Shown: positions 52,889 to 62,760 of the stretch, piece after piece
Layout of the letters: each line of letters starts with the position of its first letter
Numbering within the stretch: the first letter of the stretch is position 1
Source: CAZGUX01 sp964529305
Lineage (GTDB): Bacteria; Acidobacteriota; Terriglobia; Bryobacterales; Bryobacteraceae
DNA: 64,000 nt
Direction of reading: 5' to 3'
Assembly (NCBI GenBank): GCA_964529305.1
Contig: CAZGUX010000131.1
Span: 11,631 to 75,630, forward strand
Notes under the pieces: model-generated
Told to the model about the DNA's origin: nothing
Database searches by the model: none
What the model saw: the letters and a program-made list of their open reading frames with translations, nothing else
Program-made: the position numbers and the translations under genes

Positions 52889-53900
52889 TCACGGCCAGCC
52901 TGCGGCGGCGCTAGTGATTGCGTCAACAGGACCGTTCCACGCGAGCTTTTGCAGGCGATCCTCCGGTAAGCCGGCGACCCGTCCGAGGATAATCCTCGGA
53001 AAGAATGCGTGACCCGGTCTACGCCACCTAGCCATTTCGACCAAGGAATCAAGTGCCACCGAACGTATCTTGGCGAGAAGGTCTGAATTCCTGTCGACCG
53101 TCAGTTGCATGAGCAGCGAGCTTCCTTTGTTGCGATCACTCCACACGCCGGAGTTCAGCATATCGATGAAGGTATCCGAACGGGATTTCAGCAGCTAATG
53201 TTTTATTGGACCGGACGAGGACGCCCAGGGCACGAGTTGCATTATTCCGCACTTCATCGTCGGGGTCACGGGCGGAACGCACGAGTGCGAGTATCTGATC
53301 GTGAGACTGGCGTGCATACCCCAGCGCATCACTGGCAACACGCCGATGCTCAGCCACCGAAGACGACTCCAGCACTCGCATGAGTTCCTGCTCGTTTTTA
53401 ACGGCCCACTGGCGAACAGCCAATTGAAGGGATCTGGCAGCAGGATCTCTGATGAGTGCGTAGCCGTTGGAATCATCCTCCTCGGCAGCCTGACCGCCTT
53501 TGCGTACAGCCGCCTCAAGTGCCTGATCGAGACGTCCGTACAACTTCATAATGTCGGCCGCGAGGCGTTCACTACCTGTGGGTGCCTGATTATAGACGAA
53601 AGCCTTGTATGATGCGCCGGGCAGGCCGATGAACAACAGTCGATTCCCCTTCTCATCACAACAAATCGCCGCAACATCGGTCGGCTGTTTGCCTATCGCG
53701 CCCGCGACCGTTTGGCGCACCTGGAATTTCGTCCGGTCAGAATATTCTTCGCCTTCGCGTACGGGCAGAGATGCATGGATCCTTTCGACATCCAGACCCT
53801 TGTACCCGAAAACTTCGATCTGGCCGATACGCTCACTGGCGATCGCTCGCATGACTCCGAGGAGAACCAAAACCAGTTGGCCTCTTGATAAGCAACGCAC
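52889..53900 (-). pseudogene. Secreted POTRA-like/HEAT-repeat protein, frameshifted
   Basis: A GTG at 53900 starts RCLSRGQLVLVLLGVMRAIA, a signal-like segment. IGQIEVFGYKGLDVERIHAS, then LPVREG, resembles a POTRA module. Later residues (AEHRRVASDALGYARQSHDQ, then DPDDEVRNNATRALGVLV) are HEAT repeats. The frame breaks near 53180. A frame one base on continues with SDTFIDMLNSGVWSDRNKGS through to a stop at 52889. A single-base insertion would explain it. The upstream part could still make a truncated protein. POTRA is tentative. Confidence 0.6.
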
Positions 53901-54103
53901 ATCCACAAGGATAACGTGGGCATGCACTCGGAGGAGAAGAGTCTCGCAATTTACCTGGACGTCGCCCTCAGTGACGTCGCTGCCGATTACGGAGCCGCAA
54001 TGCGGACCTTCCCTGTCAGGTATGGGGTCCTGTTTGACGATAATTTGAGGCTGAAGGTTCCCGGGTTGAACAGGTTGCCTCACCAAAGACGCCGTAGCCT
54101 TTA

Positions 54104-54193
54104 TCATCGGGCGAGAGGGTCCCTCGGGGCCAGCCGCCACGCTTCAAGCAGCACGCGCTGTCCATCAAGTATGTTCTCGTCCAGGATGATCAA
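54104..54193 (-). pseudogene. DUF5615-like toxin remnant
   Basis: A TTG overlapping the DUF433 stop starts LIILDENILDGQR. After a one-base shift, VLLEAWRLAPRDPLAR runs to a stop at 54104. This matches the first third of the PIN-like DUF5615 proteins that pair with DUF433. The rest is gone. Confidence 0.5.
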
Positions 54194-54447
54194 GCTTGCG
54201 CTCGTTCGAGCACGTACTCAGGCGCCGCGTACTGCCCCGAGTGATCGCGAAATGCCTGGCTGGCTAGCCGGACGGCCTCGGAGATGGCGTCCGCAGACAC
54301 GCTGCCGCGCCACTCTTCGATGATCGTCTCCCAAGCAATGCCTGCCGCCACTTGCTCCAAAACGTCGGCCACCAGGACTCGAGTTCCTCGGAAGGTCGGC
54401 TGACCATGGCAGATCGCCGGATCGGCGATGATGAATCGACCGATCAT
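54190..54447 (-). CDS. DUF433-family antitoxin-like protein (85 aa)
   Basis: GRFIIADPAICHGQPTFRGT and RVLVADVLEQVAAGIAWETI, then ADAISEAVRLASQAFRDH, is a typical DUF433 helix-turn-helix protein. The ATG at 54447 is chosen; an in-frame ATG at 54498 adds 17 basic residues. DUF433 proteins pair with PIN-like DUF5615 toxins, and the remnant of one overlaps its stop. Confidence 0.8.
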   Translation of the reverse strand: MIGRFIIADPAICHGQPTFRGTRVLVADVLEQVAAGIAWETIIEEWRGSVSADAISEAVRLASQAFRDHSGQYAAPEYVLERAQA

Positions 54448-54598
54448 TCGCTTGACCAACGGCTGCCTACGCTTTGCCAGGATGCGCGCCACCAGCACGA
54501 TTATAGCCCTTCACAGCTCTGCGTCGGACCTCACGACGACACCTCAAGAGCAGCAACGCCGTCGGACGTTGCCTTGAACGCAGACGCGAAGAAACCTG

Positions 54599-55264
54599 AT
54601 GTGCGGAAGTCCCTACAATGGGCACGTGGCCCGCTTGCGCCGTCTGTTCCGCTGGATCCGCTATCTGGCCACCGCCATCGGTTTCCTCTGGATTCTCATT
54701 ACTCTGACGCCTCTCACCCGCTGGTACGCGCGGACCCTCGCCGGGCCCTGGGACGATCCCAAGGGCGACGTCCTCATCGTGCTCGGCGGCTCTCTCCTTG
54801 AAAAAGACATCATCGGCACCAACTCGTACTGGCGCGCGATCTATGCCAGCATCGTCTGGCGGGAAGGAGGCTTCCGGCACGTCGTCGTCTCCGGCGGCGG
54901 CCAGAACGGGGAGACGATCGCCGAACCCATGCGTCAGTTTCTGCTCTCCAGCGGGGTCCCCCCGCAAGTCATCTCACTCGAAACCGCTTCGCTCAACACG
55001 CATGAAAACGCCATCCTTACCAAGCGCCTCCTTGGCGATTTGGGACTCCTCGACGGCGCCCATACGTTCGTCCTCCTCACCAGCGACTATCACACCTTCC
55101 GCGCCGTGCGGGCCTTCCGGAAAGCGGGTCTCGAAGTCCGCCCCAGACCGTTCCCGGATGTCATCAAACGCTCGTTTTGCAGGTTATGCCGCTGGAACGC
55201 GTTCCTCGACCTGGTCATGGAAACCGCCAAGATCGGCTACTACGTCCTTCGCGGCTGGATTTGA
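54599..55264 (+). CDS. YdcF/SanA-like DUF218 membrane protein (221 aa)
   Basis: An N-terminal membrane segment (YLATAIGFLWILITLTPL) precedes a DUF218 domain: DVLIVLGGSLLEKDIIGTNS, HVVVSGGGQNGETIAEPM, SLNTHENAILTKRLLGDLG and FVLLTSDYHTFRAVRAFRKA. These proteins are linked to envelope or peptidoglycan-precursor biology, with no settled reaction. The ATG at 54599 or a GTG at 54626 could start it. A hairpin follows 11 bases after the stop. Confidence 0.85.
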   Translation: MCGSPYNGHVARLRRLFRWIRYLATAIGFLWILITLTPLTRWYARTLAGPWDDPKGDVLIVLGGSLLEKDIIGTNSYWRAIYASIVWREGGFRHVVVSGGGQNGETIAEPMRQFLLSSGVPPQVISLETASLNTHENAILTKRLLGDLGLLDGAHTFVLLTSDYHTFRAVRAFRKAGLEVRPRPFPDVIKRSFCRLCRWNAFLDLVMETAKIGYYVLRGWI

Positions 55265-55274
55265 GATTCAAGTG

Positions 55275-55305
55275 GCGCCGGGCGACGTTGTGTGTCGCCA
55301 GGCGC
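55275..55305 (+). terminator. GC-rich hairpin, copy 1 of a repeated terminator-like element
   Basis: GCGCCGGGCGAC, 7-base loop, GTCGCCAGGCGC: a 12-bp stem with one mismatch, 11 bases after the YdcF-like stop. The same element, perfect, is at 59201-59231. Confidence 0.65.
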
Positions 55306-55356
55306 GCTGCGTCCGCCCGCGACGCCCCAGGCTCCGAACCGCGCGCGTCAGAGACC

Positions 55357-55455
55357 GTGAAAAAACAGGGACGTTCACCCCGTTCATTTACCACAAATCG
55401 TTGATTCTCCACGAAACGTTGACCGGGAAACGGGGTGGATGTCCCGTTTTTTCAC
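55357..55455. repeat. 99-bp element with long inverted ends
   Basis: The left end GTGAAAAAACAGGGACGTTC, continuing to 55384, pairs with the right end 55429-55455 (AACGGGGTGGATGTCCCGTT, then TTTTCAC) as imperfect inverted copies of about 27 bases around a 44-base centre. It has no coding sequence. It looks like a small MITE- or REP-type element. Confidence 0.6.
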
Positions 55456-55491
55456 ATCCCCCAGCCCGCGGGTAGCAGGGAGGCGCTGTAT

Positions 55492-55524
55492 GGATGTCAG
55501 CGGATCAATGACTTCCTGACATCC
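55492..55524 (-). terminator. Inverted repeat after the Uma2 gene
   Basis: GGATGTCAG and CTGACATCC, perfect 9-bp arms with a 15-base loop, 14 bases beyond the minus-strand Uma2 stop. It may end that transcript. Confidence 0.4.
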
Positions 55525-55538
55525 CGGGATGGGATTCC

Positions 55539-56147
55539 CTATTCCATCTGGAATGCGCGTGACACGCGAAACCAGGCTTCCGGCGCGGCCAGCGGCGCCA
55601 CGCTTTCTTCGCTTCCGTAGCTCGCGGAGGAGACGTACCCGCCGGATCCAGGATCGCGGTGGATCAGCAGGCGGCGGTTGGCCAGGTCCACGACCCAATA
55701 CTCTCGAATGCCGGCGCGCGCATACAATGCAGCCTTTATCGTCAGATCGAACTGCAGGGTCATATCGGATACCTCGACCACCAGCCTCAAATCCTCGGCA
55801 CGCGGATTGGCCGTCTGGAATTCCAGCAGAGGACGTTTCAAAACGATTAGATCGGGTTCCGGCTCGCTGGTTGGAGTGTCCTCCGGCGCTACGTCGATCG
55901 GGGCTTCCTGGTTGACGAACTCAAACCCAAACACCTCTACGAGCCAGTGCATCACCAGCGCCAATGAATTGACGTGCGGCCGCTTCTTGCCCATCTTGCT
56001 GATCAGCTCGCCTTCAATCAGTTCATACCGCTGTTGAGCCAACACCCCGGCCGCTTCAATCGCCTCGCACTCGGCGCGGGTCCAGCGCTTGCGCGGCGGC
56101 ATTTCCGGCGCCGCCGGACCTCGTGTCTCTGGAAAAGCGATCGGCAT
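55539..56147 (-). CDS. Uma2-family endonuclease-like protein (202 aa)
   Basis: RWTRAECEAIEAAGVLAQQR and YELIEGELISKMGKKRPHVN at the N-terminus, EPEPDLIVLKRP, LRLVVEVSDMTLQFDLTIKA and YARAGIREYWVVDLANRRLL are the Uma2 pattern with Asp, Glu-x and Lys positions. Divergent from the truncated TonB receptor. Related to, but clearly different from, the copy at 43607. Function unknown. Confidence 0.88.
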   Translation of the reverse strand: MPIAFPETRGPAAPEMPPRKRWTRAECEAIEAAGVLAQQRYELIEGELISKMGKKRPHVNSLALVMHWLVEVFGFEFVNQEAPIDVAPEDTPTSEPEPDLIVLKRPLLEFQTANPRAEDLRLVVEVSDMTLQFDLTIKAALYARAGIREYWVVDLANRRLLIHRDPGSGGYVSSASYGSEESVAPLAAPEAWFRVSRAFQME

Positions 56148-56216
56148 GGCGCTCCTTTCCGATTCTATCCCCTCCTCCGGTTTCGGTCCTTTTTTTCATT
56201 AAGCCGAAATGCCTTC

Positions 56217-59183
56217 ATGGCTCTGGCCAAGGCATTGCCGAATATCGTGCCGGTCGGCGACACGCGCTATCAACGCTTCCAGGATCAGAGCGGCACTTCG
56301 CAAATCACCATCGCGGGCGGACCGAGTTACGGCAACGCCTTCCTGGTCGACGGCGTCCCCGTCACTTCCATTGACAACCGCACCACGCTCATTCCCTCGA
56401 TCGAAGCGGTGCAAGAGGTCAAGCTCCAAGCCAACACCTACGACGCCGAGATGGGCCGCACCGCCGGCGGGGTTTTCAACACCTATCTCAAGTCCGGAAA
56501 CAACCAGCTTCACGGCAGCTTGTTCGGCTACTATCGCGACCCGGAATGGGCCGCCAACGATTTCTTCCGCAACCGCGCCAACATCGCGCGGCCGAATCAG
56601 TCCTGGAAGAACTTCGGCGCCGCGCTCGGCGGGCCGGTCGTGATTCCCAAGCTCTACAACGGACAGAACCGCACCTTCTTCTGGATCGCGCAGGAAGCCT
56701 ACCGCCAGAAAGAAGGCTTTGCCCAGGACTTCTCGGTCCCCACTCTGGCCGAACGCGCCGGCGATTTCTCGCAGTCCCTCAACCGCACCGGGACGCTCCA
56801 GCAGATCTACGATCCACTCACCACGCGCCAGAACGACCAGGGTTTATTCGTACGCACCCCGTTCGCGGAGAACAAGGTGCCGGCGAACCGCATCAACGGC
56901 ATCGGCGCCAAGGTCGCCGCCTACTTCCCGCAGCCCACTCGCGCGGCCACCTTCCATGGAGCCTCGAACTACTCGGCTTCTTCGCTGGTCGATAACCGTG
57001 GCGATCAGTACGACTTCAAGGTCGATCACGAGTTTGCCCGCTGGTGGCGCGCCAACGTTTCCTACATTCACTACAAGAGCGAAGAGCCCGGCTCTACCTG
57101 GTTCCCGACCATTGCCACCACCGCCGGCGCGCGCCTGAACCGCAAGACCGACGCGACGCAGGTCAATAACACGTTTACGGTCAACCCCACGACGGTCGTC
57201 GACGTCCGCTACGGCTTCAACCGCTGGCCGAATCTGTACCGCACGGTCAGCGCCGGCTTCAATCCCGCCGATCTTGGCTTCACCGGCAACTGGTTGAGCG
57301 ACGTTCAGTATCTCAAGTTCCCGCGCTTCGACATGAGCCTGTTCTCCTCACTCGGCGCCGAAGCCGATGCCCAGTGGGCGGTTTATTACTCCAAGAACCT
57401 GCTCGGGAATGTCTCCAAACTCGTCGGCCGCCACGCCTTTCGCATGGGAGTCGCTTACCGCCGCATCAACATCGCCAACCAGGCCTTCGGCCACTCGGCC
57501 GGCCAGTTCTCGTTCAGCGATACGTTCACCCGCGCCGATTACCGCGCCGTCGACAACCGCACCGGCAGTTCGATTGCCGAATTGCTCCTCGGAGCTCCAG
57601 GCGGTGGCACCGCGCAAATTTCCTCCAAGTTCTACCAGTTCACCAACTATTACGGCGGCTACTTTCAGGACAACTTCCGGGTCCGCCCCAATCTCACGCT
57701 CAACCTTGGGCTGCGCTATGAGTGGGAAACCGGTCTCGCCGACCGCGACAACGCCCTCATCGTCGGATTCGATCAACAGGCACAGCACCCGATTGGACAG
57801 GGCGCTCGCGGCACATTGCTCTATGCCGGCGTCGACGGCAACACGACTCATGTCCTGAATCCCAACAAGAACCGGTTCGCCCCCCGCATCGGCGTGGCCT
57901 ATCAGCTCAATTCCAAGACGACGCTCCGCGGAGGGTATGGCATCTTCTGGGGTCCGCCTTCGTACTCGGGTTTCAACTCGCTCGGCTACACGCAGGTCAG
58001 CCAGTTCATCGGCACCATTGACGGAGGCCGCACGCCCACCGGCAATTTGGTCAATCCCTTCCCGACCGGCTTGCTCAAACCCGTCGGCAATGCGGATGGC
58101 CGCAACGCCGGCATCGGACAGTCCATCTCGTTCCCCGATCAGAATGCCCGTTCGGCCTACGCCCATCAGTTCTCGTTTGACGTCCAGCGTGTGCTTCCCG
58201 GGAATTTGCTGGTCACCGCCGGTTACGTCGCTTCCCGCTCCCGCAACTTCCTCTACGGCACGGGGTCGGTCAACATCAATCAGCTACCCGTCAACCAGTT
58301 CGGCAGCAATCTGTTCGACCTTGTTCCCAACCCGTTCTTCGGACGCGGCGGCACGGGAGTTGTTGCGGCCCAAACCATCACTCGCGGCCAGTCCCTCCGG
58401 CCCTTCCCGCAATTCGGCGCGGTCAGCCTGACCTTTGGCGACTTCAATCATCAGCGCTACGACTCGCTCGCCGTGAAGGTGGAGAAACGTCTCTCGCAAG
58501 GTCTGACCTTCCTGAGTTCGTGGACGTGGTCGAAGAATCGCGACATCGGCCTCGGCCCGCCCAACAATCAGAACGCCGGATCGGGCGCACCCCAGAACGC
58601 CTACGATCTCGAAAGAGAATACTCGCTTTCCCTGCTCGACATCCAGCACCGCCTCACCGGCGCGTTCAACTACGAACTCCCGTTCGGCAAAGGCAAGCAA
58701 TGGCTGTCCAACAACAGGGGTCTCGACCTGATCGCCGGAGGATGGCAGTTGAACTTCCTCACGGTCATCCAGACGGGCTTCCCACTCGCCATTGTGCAGG
58801 CAAACCAGAACGGCATCACCGGCGCCAGCCTTCAACGCCCGAACGCCACCGGAGTCTCGCCCGAGGCGGTTGCTTCCGACAAGCTCGAACAATGGATCAA
58901 TCCAGCCGCCTTCAGCGCCGCGCCGGCGTTCACCTTTGGCAACCTGAGCCGCACCATCGGCTACCGCATGCCCGGTCAGGCCAACTGGGACATCTCGATG
59001 TTCAAGACGTTCACCGTGTACGAGCGCTTCAAGGCCCAGTTCCGGGCCGAAGCGCTGAATGCCTTCAACACGCCGATGATGGGCCGTCCCGACACCACGT
59101 TCGGCAACCCGACCTTCGGCCGGGTCACCACCCAGCGCAACTTCCCGCGCCTGATCCAGCTCGGCGTTCGAGTGTTCTTCTAA
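56217..59183 (+). pseudogene. Oar-like TonB-dependent receptor lacking its N-terminus (988 aa remain)
   Basis: Starts in mid-plug: MALAKALPNIVPVGDTRYQR, then QDQSGTSQITIAGGPSYGNA, VDGVPVTSIDNRTT. The beta barrel is complete to the end (YYGGYFQDNFRVRPNLTLNL; final FPRLIQLGVRVFF). Full-length relatives begin with a signal peptide, a carboxypeptidase-regulatory-like domain and the first part of the plug, all absent here. The frame continues upstream without a stop but the residues are not receptor-like. It could not reach the outer membrane unless a missing piece is supplied, so I call it 5'-truncated. Confidence 0.72.
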
Positions 59184-59200
59184 ACACTTCCCGAGGAGTG

Positions 59201-59231
59201 GCGCCGGGCGACGTTGATTGTCGCCCGGCGC
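59201..59231 (+). terminator. GC-rich hairpin, copy 2 (perfect 12-bp stem)
   Basis: GCGCCGGGCGAC, loop GTTGATT, GTCGCCCGGCGC, 17 bases after the receptor stop. It is the same element as 55275-55305, including the flanking GTG and the loop start GTTG. Confidence 0.75.
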
Positions 59232-59261
59232 TCCCCGATGCCCGCGGCTTCGAGAGAGTCT

Positions 59262-60722
59262 TCACTCCCTCCGCTGGTTCATTGCCTGCAGATGACGTTC
59301 GAGCGCTGTCGCCGGTTTTCGGTTGCTGGCCGCGGCCCTGGCCAGCGCGGGGGTTGGGCCCGCCGGTAGCCCTCGAAGGCTGGCGGTCGAGCTTGCTGCC
59401 TCCACCGCTTCCTGGCCCTCGGCGTCGACCGACGCCAGCTCCTGTTTCGCCGCCAGGATAAAACTGCCGGCAATGCCGAGCAAGGTCGGCAGCAGGAAGG
59501 CATAGGCAATGCTCGAAAAGAACGACGTCACCAGGAATCCGATCAGAGACGCGCTGAAGCACGATACTATGACGTACAACTCCGCCAGCTTGGGATTGTC
59601 CTGACTGCGAATGCGGATGGTCTTGAACTCCCGGTAGACCACCCACAAGGTCCCGAAGTAGAGAAACATGCCGGGAAGCCCCATTTCGCTCGACACCTGG
59701 ACGTAGCTGTTGTGGGTCTCACGCCACATCGCGCGTTTGCCTTGGCTCTTCGAGTCTTTCACGGCCGCGTCCTGAAAAACCCCGGGGCCAACACCGAAGA
59801 TCGGGTTGCGTATGGTGAACCTGACAGCCTGTTTCAAGATCTCGAGTCGCGCCGCTCCCGAGGCTACAGCCATCTCTTCTTCATCGGTCGTCACTTCGTC
59901 GTCGCTGGCCAGGATCATCAATCTCGATCGCACACTCTCGGGCAACATGCCCACGATCGCCACCGACGTTCCCGCCATCAGGAGGACCAGGATCAGCCGT
60001 TTCACCGGTGAGATCCTGAAAAATACGTACACCATCATGATCGCCAGCGCTACCAGGGCCGCACGGGACCCGGTCTGCGCCAGCGCCAACAGCACCGGCA
60101 TGAGTGTGATGGTAATGACGATTCTACGAAACGGGTTTCCTCCGGGTTCGCCAAGCAGGAACATCAGCGGCGATCCCAGCAACAGTGCCTGTGCCAGATC
60201 GTTCGGGTTCGCGAATTGCCCGACCTGTTGGCTCAAGCGGCCCGCGACGCGAACCTGCGTCACCAGGGCGCTCAGCGCCAGCACGGTTGTAGCGACGCCA
60301 AGCGTCACCAGCGCGGCTCGTACCTGGCGGAGCGTCACGGTTAGACCAATCACCATCACGAAACACAAGAGAGACCGCAGCCAGACATCTTTCAACAACC
60401 CGAAGCTGCCTCCACGCCACGAGCTGAACGGGATACAGATCACCATCCAGACCGTGAATGCCACCAGCAGCCACCCGATCGGGGTCTTGATGACTCTTCG
60501 GTATCCGCCTGTCGCCATCGTGATCAGAAAGATCAGGAGGGACAACCCGAATATCAGGCGGGAGTTTGGCAACAGATGGTCCAACAGCCGGCTGAACGCC
60601 AGAAACAAAAACACGAGAAGCAGCACGAAACCCACGTTTTGCAACGGGCTGCTCGCCGCGATAGCGAGGGGATTGAGCATCGGCGCCTTGGCCGGACCGT
60701 TCGCCGGATGGACGGCCGGCAT
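59262..60722 (-). CDS. O-antigen ligase/polymerase-family membrane protein (486 aa)
   Basis: About ten to twelve hydrophobic segments (for example FVLLLVFLFLAFSRLLDHLL). The Wzy_C/WaaL signature occurs in QTGSRAALVALAIMM and RETHNSYVQVSSEMGLPGMF, including the conserved His-Asn. Such proteins polymerise or ligate lipid-linked glycans at the outer face of the inner membrane. The ATG at 60722 follows the asnB stop; ATGs at 60758 and 60782 overlap it. It shares a transcript with the asparagine synthase. The C-terminal 60 residues are cytoplasmic-looking and Ala-rich. Confidence 0.88.
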   Translation of the reverse strand: MPAVHPANGPAKAPMLNPLAIAASSPLQNVGFVLLLVFLFLAFSRLLDHLLPNSRLIFGLSLLIFLITMATGGYRRVIKTPIGWLLVAFTVWMVICIPFSSWRGGSFGLLKDVWLRSLLCFVMVIGLTVTLRQVRAALVTLGVATTVLALSALVTQVRVAGRLSQQVGQFANPNDLAQALLLGSPLMFLLGEPGGNPFRRIVITITLMPVLLALAQTGSRAALVALAIMMVYVFFRISPVKRLILVLLMAGTSVAIVGMLPESVRSRLMILASDDEVTTDEEEMAVASGAARLEILKQAVRFTIRNPIFGVGPGVFQDAAVKDSKSQGKRAMWRETHNSYVQVSSEMGLPGMFLYFGTLWVVYREFKTIRIRSQDNPKLAELYVIVSCFSASLIGFLVTSFFSSIAYAFLLPTLLGIAGSFILAAKQELASVDAEGQEAVEAASSTASLRGLPAGPTPALARAAASNRKPATALERHLQAMNQRRE

Positions 60723-60736
60723 GATCGCGCCGGCAG

Positions 60737-62623
60737 TTATCCTTTTGCCCGGAACCATAGCTCCATCATCAGCAGCCACCACAACCAGTGGCTGTTGTCC
60801 CTTCGTCCCGTGTCATGTTCCCGTAACAGCGTTTCCACAAACCGCGGCCGCGCAATTCCCCGTGCTCGAAAGCAATCGGCTGTCAGGTGGTCCCACAATA
60901 GGGTGCGCAATTCGCCTCGCAGCCATTTGGTCAGTGGTACCGCAAATCCCTGCTTGGGGCGGTCCAGCAAGGAAGCCGGCAGCCGGTCGCGCACGGCATC
61001 GATCAGGATCTGCTTTCCCTTTCCGCCGCGGACTTTCCACCGGTGCGGGCAGCGGGCCGCTTCTTCCGCCAACCGGTGGTCCAGCAGGGGGCATCTCACC
61101 TCCAGCGAGTTCGCCATCGAGGTGCGGTCCACCTTTACGAGCATATCACCCGTCAGATTCGCAGCCGCTTCGAAGTAAAGTGCTTGCGATAATATTCCCA
61201 TTCCGGCCGCGCCTGTAACCGCGCCAGGTCCCACTTGGGGCTCCGGCAAACAGTGTCCCATCGTCCGGATCAGAAACCCGCTTTCCGCGGGCAACATCCA
61301 CTCCGGTTCGAGCAATTGGCGCCGCAAGAAGTAGTGTGCGTAGTTGTGCTCGAAATACCGTTCCAAGTCCGATGGCCGGCTCACCATCCACAGCCAGTTC
61401 TTTCCGTAGGCCGAATACGGCAGCGCCGCGGCCAGCCGGGATAACAGGACTTTTGCCGCCTTCGGGATTCGCTCGTAGCGCCCGTACTTCAAAACGGAGC
61501 GCTGGCTCTCGTACCCCGCGAACAGCTCATCTCCCCCGTCCCCGCTGAGCACGACTTTGACATGCTTTGCCGCGAACTCCGAGACAAGGTAGGTCGGGAT
61601 CGCCGAACTGTCCCCGAAAGGTTCGTCGAAGTGCCGGACCAGGCGCCCGGTCAGAGCCACCGAATCCGGCTTGACCATGATCTCGTGGTGCTCGGTGTGA
61701 TATTTCTCGGCCACCATCCGGGCATAGGGCAGTTCGTTGTATGCCGAATCCTCGAACCCGACGGAGAATGTCTTGACGGGTTCGCGTGTCTGCAGGGCCA
61801 TCGACGCAACCACCGCGCTCGAGTCGATGCCGCCGCTGAGAAACGCGCCGAGGGGAACGTCCGAGACCAGACGGATCCGTACGGATTCGTCAAACAGGTC
61901 GCGGATCCGGTCTCGCGCCGCGGCTTCCGTGTCGCCGGGCGCCGGTTCCTCGCTCAGCGCGGGTAGTTTCCAATACCGTCCCTGGCGAACCGATCCCGCG
62001 TCGTAGGTCAGCCATCCGCCCGCGGGCAGTTTCTTGACCGCCCGATAGGGCGACCAGGGATCTGGAATGTAGGAAAAAACGAAGTACAACTTCAACGCTT
62101 CCTGGTCCAGATCTTCCGGAATCCCAAACACTTTCAGGCATTTCAACTCGCTGCCGAAGACAATCCCCTGGGACGTCAGCGCGTAGTACAGAGGCTTCTT
62201 GCCGAAGCGGTCCCGGGCCAGCAACAAGCGCCGCTTCCGTGCGTCCCACAAGGCGATGGCGAACATTCCGCGCAGTTGGCTCAACCCTTCGGCGCCGGCC
62301 TGTTCGTACAAATGCACGAGCACTTCCGTGTCGGCGCGAGTGCGGAACCGGTGCCCCTTGCCTTCCAATTCGTTGCGGAGTTCCGCGAAGTTGTAGATCT
62401 CGCCGTTGAAGACCACCCAGATGGACTCGTCTTCATTGGCAATGGGCTGGTGCCCGGTTGACAGGTCAATGATGCTCAACCGGCGCATCCCAAGGGCACA
62501 GGGTCCATCGAGATGAAAGCCGTCGTCGTCCGGTCCACGGTGTCTGATCACCTCACACATGGCACGGACGGACGTGCTATCGGCATTCCCTTCCCGCAGT
62601 ACGTATCCGGCAATTCCGCACAT
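60737..62623 (-). CDS. asnB: Asparagine synthase, glutamine-hydrolysing, second copy (628 aa)
   Basis: MCGIAGYVLREGNADSTSVR with catalytic Cys2, IRHRGPDDDGFHLDGP, RLSIIDLSTGHQPI and the synthetase PP-loop GAFLSGGIDSSAVVAS. Full length. It lies directly before an O-antigen ligase-family gene, and a first copy is in the glycosyltransferase operon at 10035. Both are therefore more likely to amidate glycan components than to serve asparagine supply. Confidence 0.94.
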   Translation of the reverse strand: MCGIAGYVLREGNADSTSVRAMCEVIRHRGPDDDGFHLDGPCALGMRRLSIIDLSTGHQPIANEDESIWVVFNGEIYNFAELRNELEGKGHRFRTRADTEVLVHLYEQAGAEGLSQLRGMFAIALWDARKRRLLLARDRFGKKPLYYALTSQGIVFGSELKCLKVFGIPEDLDQEALKLYFVFSYIPDPWSPYRAVKKLPAGGWLTYDAGSVRQGRYWKLPALSEEPAPGDTEAAARDRIRDLFDESVRIRLVSDVPLGAFLSGGIDSSAVVASMALQTREPVKTFSVGFEDSAYNELPYARMVAEKYHTEHHEIMVKPDSVALTGRLVRHFDEPFGDSSAIPTYLVSEFAAKHVKVVLSGDGGDELFAGYESQRSVLKYGRYERIPKAAKVLLSRLAAALPYSAYGKNWLWMVSRPSDLERYFEHNYAHYFLRRQLLEPEWMLPAESGFLIRTMGHCLPEPQVGPGAVTGAAGMGILSQALYFEAAANLTGDMLVKVDRTSMANSLEVRCPLLDHRLAEEAARCPHRWKVRGGKGKQILIDAVRDRLPASLLDRPKQGFAVPLTKWLRGELRTLLWDHLTADCFRARGIARPRFVETLLREHDTGRRDNSHWLWWLLMMELWFRAKG

Positions 62624-62717
62624 CTTGTTCCATCATGGCAGACCGCCCAGAGGTCCATCCGGAAGGGGAGTTCGCGGCCGGACAGATGAGGATGAAACTT
62701 GCACTTCGGGCCGGCCA

Positions 62718-62740
62718 ATTAATAAGCGGGAGTTATTAAT
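62718..62740. promoter_or_regulatory. AT-rich inverted repeat between csrA and asnB
   Basis: ATTAATAA, GCGGGAG, TTATTAAT: perfect 8-bp arms. It is 21 bases past the csrA stop and 95 bases before the asnB start. It could be an operator for asnB or a weak csrA terminator. Confidence 0.4.
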
Positions 62741-62760
62741 GATGGTCCTATGTGGGGGCT

